DNA from: Acidobacteriota bacterium
GTDB taxonomy: Bacteria; Acidobacteriota; Vicinamibacteria; Vicinamibacterales; UBA2999
DNA: 44,871 nt
Assembly (NCBI GenBank): GCA_013140775.1
Contig: JABFSA010000044.1
Location: 1-44,871, forward strand
Direction of reading: 5' to 3'
The notes under the pieces were generated by a model. The model made no database searches. It worked only from the letters and a program-made list of their open reading frames with translations, and was not told the DNA's origin. This document shows positions 1-8,808 of the stretch, piece after piece (position 1 is the first letter of the stretch; each line of letters opens with the position of its first letter). The translations under genes were made by a program, and so were the position numbers.

Positions 1-22
1 GGAGTCGCTCGGTAAGATTCAT
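1..22 (-). CDS. Start of a gene overlapping the helicase stop, probably MrfB/YprB-like exonuclease (partial)
   Basis: Only the first seven codons (MNLTERL) lie in the window. The ATG at 22-20 overlaps the TGA of the upstream helicase gene in a 4-base ATGA junction, which suggests translational coupling. In Bacillus the helicase MrfA is encoded next to the RNase H-like exonuclease MrfB, and the pair acts in mitomycin C repair. The identity proposed here rests on that neighbourhood alone, because seven residues are too few for a family call. It could be any short-coupled downstream gene. Confidence 0.35.
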
Positions 23-2439
23 GCGACGTCCACTGCCGTCTGCGGGCTGGCGATGAGATCGAGAATCCGCAGCGCGACAACCTTCGCGAGCGGTCCCGTG
101 TTGCCGACGGGACCAACGCACGTCGGGCAGCCATGCTCGCACTCACACCCTGCGATGAGCTCATGGGTGCGTGCGAGCAGTTCCTGGTGCATCAGAAACA
201 GCGGTTCACTGAAACCGATGCCACCGGGATAGTTGTCGTACACGAAGATCCGCGGCTCGTCTGGCAGTCCGGCTGTCTCCTGGCCGGTTCGCTCTCTCTC
301 GATGGAGACGCCGGTGCCGCCTATCGAGATCCCGATGTCCTGGCGGTCGCACATGAGCAGGAGCTGCGCGACCTGGCGGATGGCAAACGAGAGCCCGACG
401 ATCCCGTCCCGGCGATCATCTGGTGCGAACGGGAGCCCTGTCAGCACGGTGCTCGGAACCGTCAGCCAGTACGCGGTGGTGTGCATCTCCTGCTCCGGGA
501 GATCGAGCTCTCCGGAGCCAACGTTTTCATTTGTGTAGAACTTGATCTTCTTGAAACCGACGACGCGTGACGACACGTGGACTTCTCCGTGCGATGCCAG
601 ATCCACCGGGCTCGCCGACGGCGGCCCGGATGGCAGACCGCTGGCAAACGTCTCGAGAGTGGTGACCTTCGTGTAGGTGATCGCGTCCGTGTAGTAATCG
701 CAGTCGATCCTCCGGACGAACGCCTTGCGTCCCACGAAATCCAGACGTTCGACCTGATAGAGCGCCCCCTCGATCATGTAGATCGCTTTCTCGTGAAGCG
801 TCGAGGGTCCGCTCGTGAAGCTTGTCTCGCCAATGACGTCTGATCCCCGCGTCGTATCGACAACAACGAAGTTGTCAGACGAAATCGAGCGCAGGCTCAC
901 GGCATCCGCCGGATAGGACTCGCTCGTCCACTGCCACTGCCCGGACTGATCCTCACCCGCAAAGTGGACGAGGCCACTCTCGGCAAGGATCCGCAGGACC
1001 TCCTGCACATCGTGCTTCCCGTACTGCTCGGCGGCGGTGAACGGAAGCTCGAAGGCCGCGCATTTCACGTGGTCCACGAGAATGTGGAGATTGTCGGGAT
1101 TGATGAGGGCGTGTTCCGGAGATGCGTCGAAGAAGTAGGAGGGATGACGGATGACGAACTGGTCGATTGGCGCACTGCTCGCCACGAGCACGGCCGCTGA
1201 GCGACCGCTTCTGCGACCCGCGCGCCCGGCACGCTGCCAGGTGGCGGCGATCGTGCCTGGATATCCCGCCATGACACAGACGTCCAGCGCGCCGATGTCT
1301 ATGCCCAATTCCAGAGCGTTGGTCGAAATCACGGCTCGAACGGCCCCCTCACGAAGGCCTTTTTCGATCTCCCGGCGACGCTGCGGCAGGTAGCCGCCTC
1401 TGTACCCACGGATCTGATCGCGAGTGCCAGGGGGCCCTTCAAAGTCTTCCTTCAAATAGGTTGTCAGCAGTTCGGTCGAGAGCCGGCTCTGCGCAAACAC
1501 GATCAGCTGCAGACCCCTCTTGAGAAACTCCGCGGCGACTCGCCTCGTTTCGCTCAAATACGACCGCCGGATACCGAGCTGCTGGTTGACGACCGGAGGA
1601 TTCACGAAGAGGAACGCCTTCTCCCCGCGCGGCGCGCCATTCTCGGCGACGAGCTCGAAGGGCTGTTCCACCAGCGACTCAGCCAGGTCGCGCGGATTCG
1701 CGATGGTGGCCGACGAGCAGATGAAGGTTGGCGATGACCCGTAGTGCCGGCAGATCCGATGCAGGCGCCTCAACACGTTGGCCAGATGGCTGCCGAAGAC
1801 TCCGCGATACGCGTGAAGCTCGTCGATCACGACATAGCGGAGATTCTCGAAGAGCTTGGCCCAGCGCGGATGATGCGGCAGCACCCCCGAGTGCAGCATG
1901 TCGGGGTTGGTGAGCACGATGTGTGCTTTGCCGCGAATGGCGCGTCGAGCGTCCTGCGGCGTGTCACCGTCGTAGGTGAAGACACCAATCTCCGTCTCGT
2001 CTGCCGACAACACCTCGGCAAGCTCATGCAGTTCGGCGAGCTGGTCCTGCGCGAGTGCTTTGGTCGGGAACAGGTACAGCGCGCGAGCGGACGGATCGCG
2101 CAGGATGGCATTGACGACCGGCGCGTTGTAACACAGCGTTTTGCCCGACGCCGTCGGGGTGGTCACCACGGCGTTTCGCCTGGCAAGCGCATGCCCGATG
2201 GCGACCGCCTGGTGGCTGTACATCTGCTCGATGCCCCGCGCACGCAGCGCACGAACCAGACGCTCGTCGAGGGCTTCAGGGAACGCCGCGCAGACCGCGG
2301 ACCGAGCCGGCAGCGCTCGAACGGCGGTAATCCATCCGTCCGGAGTATCTGCACGTTCTGACACACCGCCGGTCAGGCGGTCGAGCACAAGCTGGAGCGC
2401 GGTCTCGTGGGCAGGTTCGGTGCGTCTTGCCAGTCGCAT
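19..2439 (-). CDS. DUF1998 superfamily 2 DEAD/DEAH-box helicase, MrfA-like
   Basis: An 806-residue cytoplasmic ATP-dependent DNA helicase of the YprA/MrfA type. Motif I is TPTASGKT near residue 93, motif II is DELH in VVIDELHAYRG, and motif III is SSATIANP. The C-terminal RecA lobe has ALELGIDIG and QRAGRAGR (motifs V and VI). The C-terminal DUF1998 region ends with a CxCx3Cx2C cluster (CECEHGCPTC), a metal-binding signature of this family. Bacillus MrfA is a 3'-5' helicase that repairs mitomycin C damage with the exonuclease MrfB. The ATGA overlap with the next gene fits that two-gene arrangement. The length is normal for the family and no key motif is missing. The exact substrate in this organism is inferred. 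Other DUF1998 helicases serve in phage defence (DISARM DrmA), but no DISARM partner is visible here. Confidence 0.9.
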   Translation of the reverse strand: MRLARRTEPAHETALQLVLDRLTGGVSERADTPDGWITAVRALPARSAVCAAFPEALDERLVRALRARGIEQMYSHQAVAIGHALARRNAVVTTPTASGKTLCYNAPVVNAILRDPSARALYLFPTKALAQDQLAELHELAEVLSADETEIGVFTYDGDTPQDARRAIRGKAHIVLTNPDMLHSGVLPHHPRWAKLFENLRYVVIDELHAYRGVFGSHLANVLRRLHRICRHYGSSPTFICSSATIANPRDLAESLVEQPFELVAENGAPRGEKAFLFVNPPVVNQQLGIRRSYLSETRRVAAEFLKRGLQLIVFAQSRLSTELLTTYLKEDFEGPPGTRDQIRGYRGGYLPQRRREIEKGLREGAVRAVISTNALELGIDIGALDVCVMAGYPGTIAATWQRAGRAGRRSGRSAAVLVASSAPIDQFVIRHPSYFFDASPEHALINPDNLHILVDHVKCAAFELPFTAAEQYGKHDVQEVLRILAESGLVHFAGEDQSGQWQWTSESYPADAVSLRSISSDNFVVVDTTRGSDVIGETSFTSGPSTLHEKAIYMIEGALYQVERLDFVGRKAFVRRIDCDYYTDAITYTKVTTLETFASGLPSGPPSASPVDLASHGEVHVSSRVVGFKKIKFYTNENVGSGELDLPEQEMHTTAYWLTVPSTVLTGLPFAPDDRRDGIVGLSFAIRQVAQLLLMCDRQDIGISIGGTGVSIERERTGQETAGLPDEPRIFVYDNYPGGIGFSEPLFLMHQELLARTHELIAGCECEHGCPTCVGPVGNTGPLAKVVALRILDLIASPQTAVDVA

Positions 2440-2523
2440 CGCTTGAAGAATGGTAAGCGGAGAAAAGGCAAAGGTCCACCTGAAAATCGCATGTTTTCAC
2501 GAGATCCAAGCGGGAATAGACGC

Positions 2524-3972
2524 TCAGGCGAGGGTACGAACGAGTTCGCCGATGTCGTTGAGCCTGTCGAGCGATGCGGTCATCGCCACCACACGACGCG
2601 CCCGCTCCACGCCGAGGACCGGCGTGGCATTACCCATGAACTTGTCTGTCAGCGCCTGATCGGACATCGGATTGCTGACCGTACCCGTGGCGTGATCGAT
2701 CTGGACTTCGAAAGAAGCACCAGACGTCGTTCGGACGATGGCCGCAGACTGATCCAGACGAAAGGACGTGTCGGGCTTGATCGTAATCAGCCGTCGCAAT
2801 GACTGGACGGCTGGATCCGCCGAGCGTTCATTCGTGAACTGCGCCACGCCGGCCGCCTGGTCGATGTAGGCCACGGCCGCGGCGTGGTTTGCGCTGAACT
2901 TCGACATGAGACCGGAATTCGGCGTGTCCACTCCCGTAATGCGAATCACGTCTGGATGGACCATGACGTCGATGCGCGCCACGTTGCCCGCGGGCTGACT
3001 GGCCTTTCGCGACACGCCGATCATCGCGTCGATGAGGGGATGCAGCACGACTCCGCATGCGTAGGGCTTGTACCCATTTGTGGCAATCAACCAGTCTCGC
3101 CCGAGGCCGGCCGTGATTGCGCCGTTCTGCTGCGTCGCGCTGTAGACCTTCGTAAAGCCGAGACTTCCCTCGAGGATCTCCGGCGAGCTGTTGAAGCCTC
3201 TGGATGCCAGCGTCGATGCAAGGACGCCGTGATACGCGGACTTGCCGGCATGCAGTGACTTGCAGTCGCTGCCGCGGTTCTGCTGCATACCAGCGGCTTG
3301 CGTACACGCAATCCCCAGCGCGTAGGTGGTCTGAGTCTCGTTCAATCCAATAAGCCGCGCGGATCCCGCGGCGGCGGCAATGGTGCCGAGGGTCCCTGTC
3401 AGGTGCCAGCCTCCGAGGTGGTGACTGGTGGCCGCCTGACCCGCACGAATGCCTGCTTCGAACGCGGCAGCGAGCGCCACCGTCACCTCACGGCCCGATG
3501 ACCGACGTCGCTCACCGAGGGCGAACAAGGCCGGGAGCGTCGCGGTGCTGGTGTGCAGGATCACCCCGCCGAGGTGCGTGTCGTCGAAGTCCAGGATGTG
3601 TCCCATCTGACCGTTGGCGACAGCCGCATCCAGCAGGCTGAGCTTACGGCCGGGGCGCCCGATAACGGTGGCCGTGGGAACCGATCCGAGGTCGTCAAAG
3701 GTTGCGAGCAGGACGTCAACCGTCGGGTGCGTGCTCCCGGCCAATGCGCAGCCGACCCAGTCGAGCACCGCGCGACGTGCTTCGCGAAGGGCGGCCGGAG
3801 ACAAATCCTCGTAGCGGATGCCGCTCAGGAAACGCCCGAAGGCGGTCGTGATTCCCTGCCCCGTGAGGGCCGCGCCGTACAGATTCGCTTCCTGGGCTCC
3901 TGCCTCACCGGGCGCGAGACCTCCAGCCAGCAACGCCAGACTCGACCCCAGCACGTCACGACGACTCAGCAT
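2524..3972 (-). CDS. MmgE/PrpD family protein with Tat signal
   Basis: A 482-residue member of the MmgE/PrpD (2-methylcitrate dehydratase-like) family. The N terminus reads MLSRRDVLGSSLALLAGG, a twin-arginine (SRRDVLG) signal, so export across the inner membrane is likely. This is unusual compared with the cytoplasmic PrpD of propionate metabolism. Recognisable family segments are DWVGCALAGSTHPTVDVLLA near residue 70, the LDFDDTHLGGVILHTSTATLPALFALGE block with its conserved DDTH, and KSLHAGKSAYHGVLAS. No prpB or prpC partner lies nearby, so a role in the methylcitrate cycle is not supported. The substrate is unknown. The gene lies just upstream, in its own direction, of the helicase gene (84-bp gap) and just downstream of the YihY gene (9-bp gap). 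Confidence 0.88.
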   Translation of the reverse strand: MLSRRDVLGSSLALLAGGLAPGEAGAQEANLYGAALTGQGITTAFGRFLSGIRYEDLSPAALREARRAVLDWVGCALAGSTHPTVDVLLATFDDLGSVPTATVIGRPGRKLSLLDAAVANGQMGHILDFDDTHLGGVILHTSTATLPALFALGERRRSSGREVTVALAAAFEAGIRAGQAATSHHLGGWHLTGTLGTIAAAAGSARLIGLNETQTTYALGIACTQAAGMQQNRGSDCKSLHAGKSAYHGVLASTLASRGFNSSPEILEGSLGFTKVYSATQQNGAITAGLGRDWLIATNGYKPYACGVVLHPLIDAMIGVSRKASQPAGNVARIDVMVHPDVIRITGVDTPNSGLMSKFSANHAAAVAYIDQAAGVAQFTNERSADPAVQSLRRLITIKPDTSFRLDQSAAIVRTTSGASFEVQIDHATGTVSNPMSDQALTDKFMGNATPVLGVERARRVVAMTASLDRLNDIGELVRTLA

Positions 3973-3981
3973 CGCAAGAGT

Positions 3982-4920
3982 CTATTCCTGTTGGGATGGT
4001 TTGCGCCTTCGCCTGCCGAGGCGAAGATTGCGGCCGCGAAATTTCAGAAGCGGACGGCGCGGTTCTACGGTCTGGACGGCGAAGGGCGACGCCGGAACCC
4101 GCCGGCCGGCATAGAGGCGCGTGAACTCGGCGCCCAGTAGAACGATCTGCGCCGAGTAATACACCCACAGGAGCAGCACGAGGACCGATCCCGCGGCCCC
4201 GTAGCTGGACGCGGTGGCACTCTGACCCAGATAGAGCCCGATGACATGCTTGCCCGCGGTGAAGAGCACTGCGGTCACCAGCGCTCCCATTGCCACGTCC
4301 TTCCAGAGAAGCTCCACGTCTGGAAGAAATCGAAACAGCATCGCAAACAGCATCGTCGTGACGACGATCGAGAGGAGCGTGTTCAGGCTGTACAACAGCA
4401 GAGGCATCTCCGGTGCCCACAGGGCGATCCACGACGCGAAGGCCGAGATCGCAGCGCTGACCGCCAGCGACACGAGCAGCAGAAAGCCCACAGCGACGAC
4501 GAGTCCGAAGGAGCGTGCGCGATCGATCAGGAAGTCAATCGGCTTCAGACTCGGGACCGGCGTGACCCGCCAGATCGTATTGAATGCCGCCTGCAGTTCG
4601 AGAAACGCTCCGCATGACGCAATCACGAGCGTGACGATTCCGATCGTTGCCGCAAGCAGGTTGTCATCGCGGCGGGTGGCACCCTGAAGGAGCGCCTGGA
4701 CAGCCATCCCCCCGTCCGGGCCCACGAGGTTGTCGATTTGACCCGCGAGTTCGCCGCGGACCGCTTCGGGGCCGAACAGCGTCCCGGCAATCGCGATGGC
4801 GACGAGGAGGATTGGAGCGATGGCGAAGAGTGTGTAGTAGGCCACCGAGGCGCCGAGGCGCAGGGCGTTGTCGTCCCACCAGGCGACCAACGCCCTGCCG
4901 AGCGTGGAGAGGACGATCAT
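3982..4920 (-). CDS. YihY/BrkB family inner-membrane protein
   Basis: An approximately 312-residue polytopic membrane protein of the YihY/virulence factor BrkB family (once misnamed ribonuclease BN). The family opening is visible: ALVAWWDDNALRLGASVAYYTLFAIAPILLV. Later blocks include GAFLELQAAFNTIW, PDVELLWKDVAMGALVTAVLF and GAAGSVLVLLLWVYYSAQIVLLGAEFTRLYA. About six hydrophobic helices can be seen. The frame is open further upstream to 5079, but that part overlaps the OmpA-like gene and is arginine-rich junk, so the ATG at 4920 is preferred. The C-terminal 30 residues are very basic and presumably cytoplasmic. The biochemical function of the family is not established. Confidence 0.87.
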   Translation of the reverse strand: MIVLSTLGRALVAWWDDNALRLGASVAYYTLFAIAPILLVAIAIAGTLFGPEAVRGELAGQIDNLVGPDGGMAVQALLQGATRRDDNLLAATIGIVTLVIASCGAFLELQAAFNTIWRVTPVPSLKPIDFLIDRARSFGLVVAVGFLLLVSLAVSAAISAFASWIALWAPEMPLLLYSLNTLLSIVVTTMLFAMLFRFLPDVELLWKDVAMGALVTAVLFTAGKHVIGLYLGQSATASSYGAAGSVLVLLLWVYYSAQIVLLGAEFTRLYAGRRVPASPFAVQTVEPRRPLLKFRGRNLRLGRRRRKPSQQE

Positions 4921-4954
4921 GCCCCGCGCCGCAGAGGCATCGAGTGGCGTACCG

Positions 4955-6685
4955 CTATCGGACGGACGCCGTCTGATTCGCTGTTCCGATGGCTTCGCCC
5001 GACACGATGATCTCGACGCGCCGGTTCTGCTGCCGGCCCGCCGCCGTCTCATTGGTGGCCACGGGGTGGCTTTCACCAAGTCCGAGAGTCACGACCGCGC
5101 CAGGTTCGATCCGCTGTTGGACCAGATAGGTTCTAACAGAATCCGCGCGGCGTTCGGACAAGCGCTGGTTGTATTCGTCCGTACCCACGCTGTCGGTATG
5201 ACCCTCGACTTCCAGTTTCAGCCCGGGATGAGACGAGAGGATCCCCGAAACGCGCGCGAGCTTCTCTCTGGCGCCCGGCTTCAGGTTCGCGCTGGCCGTG
5301 TCGAAGAGGACGTCTGAAAGGTTGACGATCAGGCCACGTGCGGTCTCGCGAGTTTCCAGGATCACGTTGAGCTGTTCACGCAGACGATCCCTGAGCGCCG
5401 CCTTTTCCTGCTCGGACTGCGCTGCCAGCCGCTGCGCGTCTGTCGCTCGAGCTTCGGCGTCGAGCCGCGCCTGTTCAGCCTGGGCTCGCGCGTTCTCAGC
5501 CTCGAGTCGTACGGCTTCCGCGGCCGCTCGGGCGGCGTCGGCATCCGCCTTCGCCCTTAACGCAGCAGCCTGCTCGGCGAGCGCAGTCTGTGAGCTCTGC
5601 TCTGCCAGCGTTCGAGCCTGTTCAGCAGCTGCCCGGGCCTGCTCAGCATCCGCGCGGGCCGCAGCAGCGTTCTGCTCAGCATTCGCGCGGGCGGCAGTAG
5701 CGTTCTGGACATCGAGCTCAGCCTGCCGTCGGCGGAACTCTTCCGCTTTCGCGCGCTCCAGCGCCTCATCCTCGCGTGCCTGAGCCTGACGCCGCTGCAC
5801 CGCCTCGTATTCCTCCTCCTGACGCTGCAAGCCAACGAGACGGGCATCCTCGGCCGTCTGCGCCGCCTGACGGGCGGGCATCATCACCTCGTTGCCACGG
5901 CGACGCTTTTCCCTCGCCTGCTCGGCTGTGGCCAGCAAGTCAGCCGCTTTGTTGAAGGTCTCGGTCGCGTACTGATCAGCGCGAGCCAGTCGAGCAAGCT
6001 CAACCGCCATTCTCGCCTGGGCCAGATCGGACGGCGCGCCGGGCTCGAGCGGCTTGAGCTTCAGGCGATTGGCGTCCTGGTTCATCAGATACGTGCCGCG
6101 CTTGAGCAGCTCGTATTTGGCCTGGATGGTTTCCTGCGTTCCCTTCGTGCCTTCACGCACGACGTTCTCCATAACGACGACGTCGCTTGGCTGCGTGACC
6201 GCGAAGTAGGGCTCAGCGGTCACGATCAAACCGAATGCCTGCAGTTCCGTCGTCACCTCGACTTTGGCATCGTCGTCGTCCAGCTGCACTTCGCCGAGGT
6301 TCGTGGCTCGTCCCTCGGGAGTGACCGCCCACAGCACGTACGTCAGGTATTCACGTCCGAATTGCGTTGCGGGAGACATCTTGTCGAAACTTGCTTTCAC
6401 CTCGATGTATCCCTGTTCACCCGATACCTCTGCTTTTCCACGCGCCAATGGCATCAACGGTGTACCCGCGAAATCGATCCTCGTGTCTCCGCTACGCGGG
6501 CGGTAGTTGATCGCGGGCGTCGTGCGTCCAACGACGGTCACTCTGAACAGGGGTGTCTGGTTGTCCGCGGCGGCGGCAGTTGGGGGTTGCTGCTGAGTGG
6601 GATTGGGTGCCAGCGTTTGCGCATACGCAATCCCGGCACTGTAAAAGCCGAATGCCAGCAGAAAGGTTCTAGTCTTGTTCCACAT
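4955..6685 (-). CDS. OmpA family protein with long Ala/Glu-rich coiled coil
   Basis: A 576-residue envelope protein. An N-terminal signal peptide (FLLAFGFYSAGIAYA) is followed by a beta-rich domain up to about residue 180. A long charged coiled coil then spans roughly 220-440, built of repeats such as ARANAEQNAAAARADAEQA. The OmpA C-terminal peptidoglycan-binding domain occupies about 450-565. That domain shows LFDTASANLKPGAREKL, the GHTDSVGTDEYNQRLSERRA motif with the Asp and Arg that contact diaminopimelate, and GLGESHPVATNETAAGRQQNRRVEI. The start is supported by a good ribosome-binding site (TGAGGTG) a few bases before the ATG at 6685. It probably anchors the outer envelope to the cell wall, with the coiled coil as a periplasmic spacer. 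The partner is unknown. Confidence 0.9.
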   Translation of the reverse strand: MWNKTRTFLLAFGFYSAGIAYAQTLAPNPTQQQPPTAAAADNQTPLFRVTVVGRTTPAINYRPRSGDTRIDFAGTPLMPLARGKAEVSGEQGYIEVKASFDKMSPATQFGREYLTYVLWAVTPEGRATNLGEVQLDDDDAKVEVTTELQAFGLIVTAEPYFAVTQPSDVVVMENVVREGTKGTQETIQAKYELLKRGTYLMNQDANRLKLKPLEPGAPSDLAQARMAVELARLARADQYATETFNKAADLLATAEQAREKRRRGNEVMMPARQAAQTAEDARLVGLQRQEEEYEAVQRRQAQAREDEALERAKAEEFRRRQAELDVQNATAARANAEQNAAAARADAEQARAAAEQARTLAEQSSQTALAEQAAALRAKADADAARAAAEAVRLEAENARAQAEQARLDAEARATDAQRLAAQSEQEKAALRDRLREQLNVILETRETARGLIVNLSDVLFDTASANLKPGAREKLARVSGILSSHPGLKLEVEGHTDSVGTDEYNQRLSERRADSVRTYLVQQRIEPGAVVTLGLGESHPVATNETAAGRQQNRRVEIIVSGEAIGTANQTASVR

Positions 6686-7001
6686 GTAACACCTCAGGTT
6701 CGAAGGCTCGACTCACTGAGGTTAACGAAGTGCAAGATCAACGCCGCGGGCCACGCTCTGCCCTTTTGCCCGCGCAGATGCAATAGACAGCACAATGCAC
6801 CTTCGCGAGCACGCCGGGGAGTATCGAGTAGGCATGGAGTGGAACTATTACCGATGCCGGATCACCTCGCGGCGGATGCAGGCGCCCGAGTGTTGCGAAC
6901 AGACCGGTTTTATTGGGCTTTAGCATCGCCGTCGCCGGTACCTCTCTTGCACCGCCCCCTGGATGCCGTCTGGCGGACCTCACGTAGATTGCGTATCCGA
7001 C
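6686..7001. other. Divergent intergenic region without a recognised gene
   Basis: About 316 bases separate the minus-strand OmpA-like gene from the plus-strand PAS-GGDEF-EAL gene, so promoters for both should lie here. I looked for a c-di-GMP riboswitch and a tRNA and saw neither. No strong -35/-10 pair stands out on either strand. Confidence 0.4.
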
Positions 7002-8792
7002 ATGTCCCAGGTGCCCTCGACGGATCTATTTGAACGTGTGTTCTCGAGCGCCCCGACAGGCATGGCCCTGTTAGACATGAACGGCGTTGTCGTTCACGCG
7101 AACGCGATGCTATGCGAGATCACCGGATACACCGGCGAAGAACTACGGTCGCGCAGTCTGTTCGCGCTGGCGGTCGATCCCGAAGACCTCGGCAACGAGA
7201 CGAGCCAGATTCCCGAGCTGACCGCAGGCCGCATGATGGCCTACCACGTCGAGCGGCAGTATCGGCACGCGCAGGGCCACCGCATATGGGTGCAGATCAG
7301 CATCTCCCTTGTGCGCGAAACGAACGATGCGCCTGTCCAGCTCGTGGCGCAGGTGCAGGACATTTCCGCGAGGAAGGAACTCGAGGGGCATCTCGAGTAT
7401 CTGGTCGATCACGATGCATTGACCGGTCTCTACAATGCGAGGCACTTCGAGCGGGCGCTGGCGCGAGGCACCCGGATCGCTGCCCGGTACGGAGGCGGAG
7501 GCGCCGTAATCCTGTTCGATCTGGATCGCTTCAAGAGCGTCAACGATCAATTCGGCCACAACGCCGGAGATGACCTCCTCAGGACGGTGTCAGCCACGCT
7601 TCGCGCACGGCTGCGTGAAACGGACGTCCTGGCGCGGCTGGGCGGCGACGAGTTCGCGATCCTGCTCCCCAGGGCATCGGCGCAGGAGGCAGAAGCCTCA
7701 GCCGATGGTCTCGTGAAAGCCTTGCGTCTCCTGACGGCGACACTGGGTGATCGACAGATCCCGGTTACAGCAAGTGTCGGTGTGGCGATGTTCGGCGGGC
7801 TGACCGACCGTGAAATCATGGCCGCCGCCGATCTCGCGATGTACGAAGCCAAAGAAACCGGCCGCGATCGCTTCGTGCTCTATCGACCCAGGCCCGAGAC
7901 ACCGCGTACGTCAACCCGCACCTCGGAAGCCGAGCGCGTTCGCCGTGCGGTCACGCACCATCAGTTCGAGCTGCATTGTCAGCCTGTTGTTGACCTTGCG
8001 ACGGAGAGCATCGAACACTTCGAGCTGCTCCTTCGTCTGCGGACAGACGACGGGCAGTTGCTGACCCCAAGTACATTCCTGCACGTCGCCGAGCGATTCG
8101 GCGCCATCGCGACGATCGATTCCTGGGTGTTATCGCGCGCGTGCGGGCTGCTCGCTGACGAACCCTTCAAAGACCAGACGACGAAGGTTTCGATCAACAT
8201 AGCCCCCCGGTCAATGGCTGATCCAGAGCTTCTGCTGACGCTCGACCGGAAGATTGCCAAGTCGCAGTTCGATCCGTCGCGCCTGGTTTTCGAGCTGACC
8301 GAAACCGCGGCGATCGGCAGCCTCGAGCAGGCGAAGGCGTTTCTGACCGCGGTACATAAACGGGGATGCGAGGTCGCTCTGGATGACTTCGGGGGCAGCT
8401 TCGGTTCGTACCGCCACCTGAAGCGGCTCCCCTTCAACTACTTCAAAATCGGCGGCGAGGTCGTTCGCGGCTGTTCAGCGAACACCAGCGATCGCTTGAT
8501 CGTGGAGGCGATGGTCGCCATCGCACGGGGTGTGGGAACAAAAACAGTGGCGAAGTCGGTCACGGACGCTGAGACCAGGGATTGCCTCCGTCAAAGCGGC
8601 ATCGACTACGCCCAGGGCTTCCACATTGGGTCGCCACTCCCCCTGTCCGAAGCGACCGCGCTCTATTTCGGCAAGGGGACGGGCAGTATGAACGGGTCAT
8701 CCACGAAGCGGACGACACAACGCCGCACGCCCCTCGCGGGTTCCGCGCTCGCCTTTCAGCGAACGGGATCAAAGACGAGCGCGCGGCGTTAG
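7002..8792 (+). CDS. PAS-GGDEF-EAL protein, diguanylate cyclase with degenerate EAL domain
   Basis: A 596-residue signalling protein without membrane segments. A PAS domain covers about residues 5-130 (FERVFSSAPTGMALLDMNGVVVHAN). A GGDEF domain follows: DALTGLYNARHFERAL starts it, the active loop RLGGDEF is intact (GGDEF at 214-218), and an inhibitory I-site RETD lies at 205-208, five residues before GGDEF. It should therefore make c-di-GMP under product control. The EAL domain is recognisable but altered. The EAL signature reads FELLLRL (E341), SIN and DDFG are kept, yet the KID motif is KIG, and the AEGVE loop that supplies the catalytic glutamate reads AKSVT (K518). Phosphodiesterase activity is probably lost. 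The ATG at 7002 is preferred over the one at 6963 because homology begins after it. Confidence 0.9.
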   Translation: MSQVPSTDLFERVFSSAPTGMALLDMNGVVVHANAMLCEITGYTGEELRSRSLFALAVDPEDLGNETSQIPELTAGRMMAYHVERQYRHAQGHRIWVQISISLVRETNDAPVQLVAQVQDISARKELEGHLEYLVDHDALTGLYNARHFERALARGTRIAARYGGGGAVILFDLDRFKSVNDQFGHNAGDDLLRTVSATLRARLRETDVLARLGGDEFAILLPRASAQEAEASADGLVKALRLLTATLGDRQIPVTASVGVAMFGGLTDREIMAAADLAMYEAKETGRDRFVLYRPRPETPRTSTRTSEAERVRRAVTHHQFELHCQPVVDLATESIEHFELLLRLRTDDGQLLTPSTFLHVAERFGAIATIDSWVLSRACGLLADEPFKDQTTKVSINIAPRSMADPELLLTLDRKIAKSQFDPSRLVFELTETAAIGSLEQAKAFLTAVHKRGCEVALDDFGGSFGSYRHLKRLPFNYFKIGGEVVRGCSANTSDRLIVEAMVAIARGVGTKTVAKSVTDAETRDCLRQSGIDYAQGFHIGSPLPLSEATALYFGKGTGSMNGSSTKRTTQRRTPLAGSALAFQRTGSKTSARR

Positions 8793-8808
8793 CAGCGGTC
8801 GAGCAGGT

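Noticed and set aside
133..570. Plus-strand open frames over the helicase gene
   Set aside because: They are antisense shadows of a well-supported helicase with all motifs in the minus frame.
19..2439. DISARM-type phage defence via the DUF1998 helicase
   Set aside because: No methyltransferase, DrmB or DrmC-like gene lies next to it in the window; the neighbours are unrelated housekeeping genes.
6686..7001. c-di-GMP riboswitch before the GGDEF-EAL gene
   Set aside because: I could not find the conserved GEMM core or its paired helices on either strand.
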